A DNA stretch of 64,000 nt from Gammaproteobacteria bacterium. GTDB lineage: Bacteria > Pseudomonadota > Gammaproteobacteria > Pseudomonadales > Pseudohongiellaceae. Where the stretch lies: positions 41,542 through 105,541 of the forward strand of contig JAGYKB010000007.1 of NCBI GenBank assembly GCA_018401885.1. The letters are read 5' to 3'. This document shows, piece by piece, positions 63,914 through 64,000 of this stretch; position 1 is the stretch's first letter; every line of letters starts with the position of its first letter. A program made the translations under genes and the position numbers. The notes under the pieces were generated by a model. The model was not told the origin of the DNA, ran no database searches, and saw only the letters and a program-made list of their open reading frames with translations.

Positions 63914-64000
63914 TTCGGCGAGATCTCGAGTCGTTTGGCGAGTCAATGTGCTCGCGGAAAAATATGACGCCAAGTGTAGATCAGTGGGCGAGTTTCGGCA

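Overview
The window reads as chromosomal DNA of a free-living, probably marine or aquatic, heterotrophic gammaproteobacterium. The placement is inferred from gene content: mpl, a TIGR02444-family gene, rhlE, the divergent tesA / ybbA-ybbP locus, ubiX, pdxH, pdxJ, an E. coli-type cobB sirtuin and bcp. Added to these are a PPi-type phosphofructokinase, many secreted peptidases and hydrolases, a TonB-dependent receptor and a large acyl-CoA catabolism block. GC content looks mid-50s percent by eye. I see no rRNA, tRNA, CRISPR array, insertion sequence or phage gene, and no protein I recognise as a DNA-binding transcription factor.

Layout. 1-4 kb: 3' part of an M28 peptidase, a secreted lectin-like protein, a glutathione transferase and an S41-like PDZ protein. 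4-8.8 kb: YiiX-like hydrolase, aldehyde dehydrogenase, VOC protein, cold-shock protein with an unusual leader, HIT protein, small exported protein. 8.8-13 kb: a frameshifted SDR, a frameshifted TonB-dependent receptor, a CoA-type NUDIX hydrolase and a decayed GGDEF remnant. 13-20.2 kb: SLC13 transporter, peroxiredoxin, AsmA/DUF748-like protein, and a reverse-strand run mpl - Lon-substrate-domain protein - trypsin-like protease. 20-26.5 kb: rhlE, SDR, ubiX, pfp, pdxH, MORN protein. 26.5-31 kb: ybbP-ybbA divergent from tesA. 31-36.6 kb: MFS transporter, pdxJ, alpha/beta hydrolase, bcp, cobB, exported hydrolase. 36.7-42 kb: copper/thiol cluster. 42-46.5 kb: exported methyltransferase-like protein, SDR, DsbA-fold isomerase, exported protein and MFS. 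46.8-57.6 kb: CoA-ester catabolism block. 57.6-64 kb: alanine/glycine symporter, a second member of an exported family, an S9 lipoprotein peptidase and purC.

Most distinctive region. On the reverse strand a DUF255 thioredoxin-fold protein with a C-terminal DsbD-alpha-like domain is followed by a small His/Met/Cys-rich exported protein. Next comes a multicopper oxidase that carries a Met/His repeat and a C-terminal, beta-barrel-like tail ending in Phe. All copper-ligand motifs of the oxidase are intact. A soluble periplasmic oxidase fused to an outer-membrane-type barrel would tie copper oxidation to the outer membrane in one polypeptide; this is inference from sequence.

Catabolic block. Acyl-CoA synthetase, acyl-CoA dehydrogenase, thiolase, HSD10-like SDR, AMACR-type racemase and crotonase could together activate and beta-oxidise a (possibly methyl-branched) acid. 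DoxX, an ABM monooxygenase and a transporter accompany them. Two paralogous exported proteins of unknown function flank the block.

Sequence integrity. Two genes about 2 kb apart are broken only by single-base losses: one in the SDR and four within about 45 bases in the receptor. Their flanking coding sequence is undamaged, which suggests base-calling errors or very recent damage rather than long decay.
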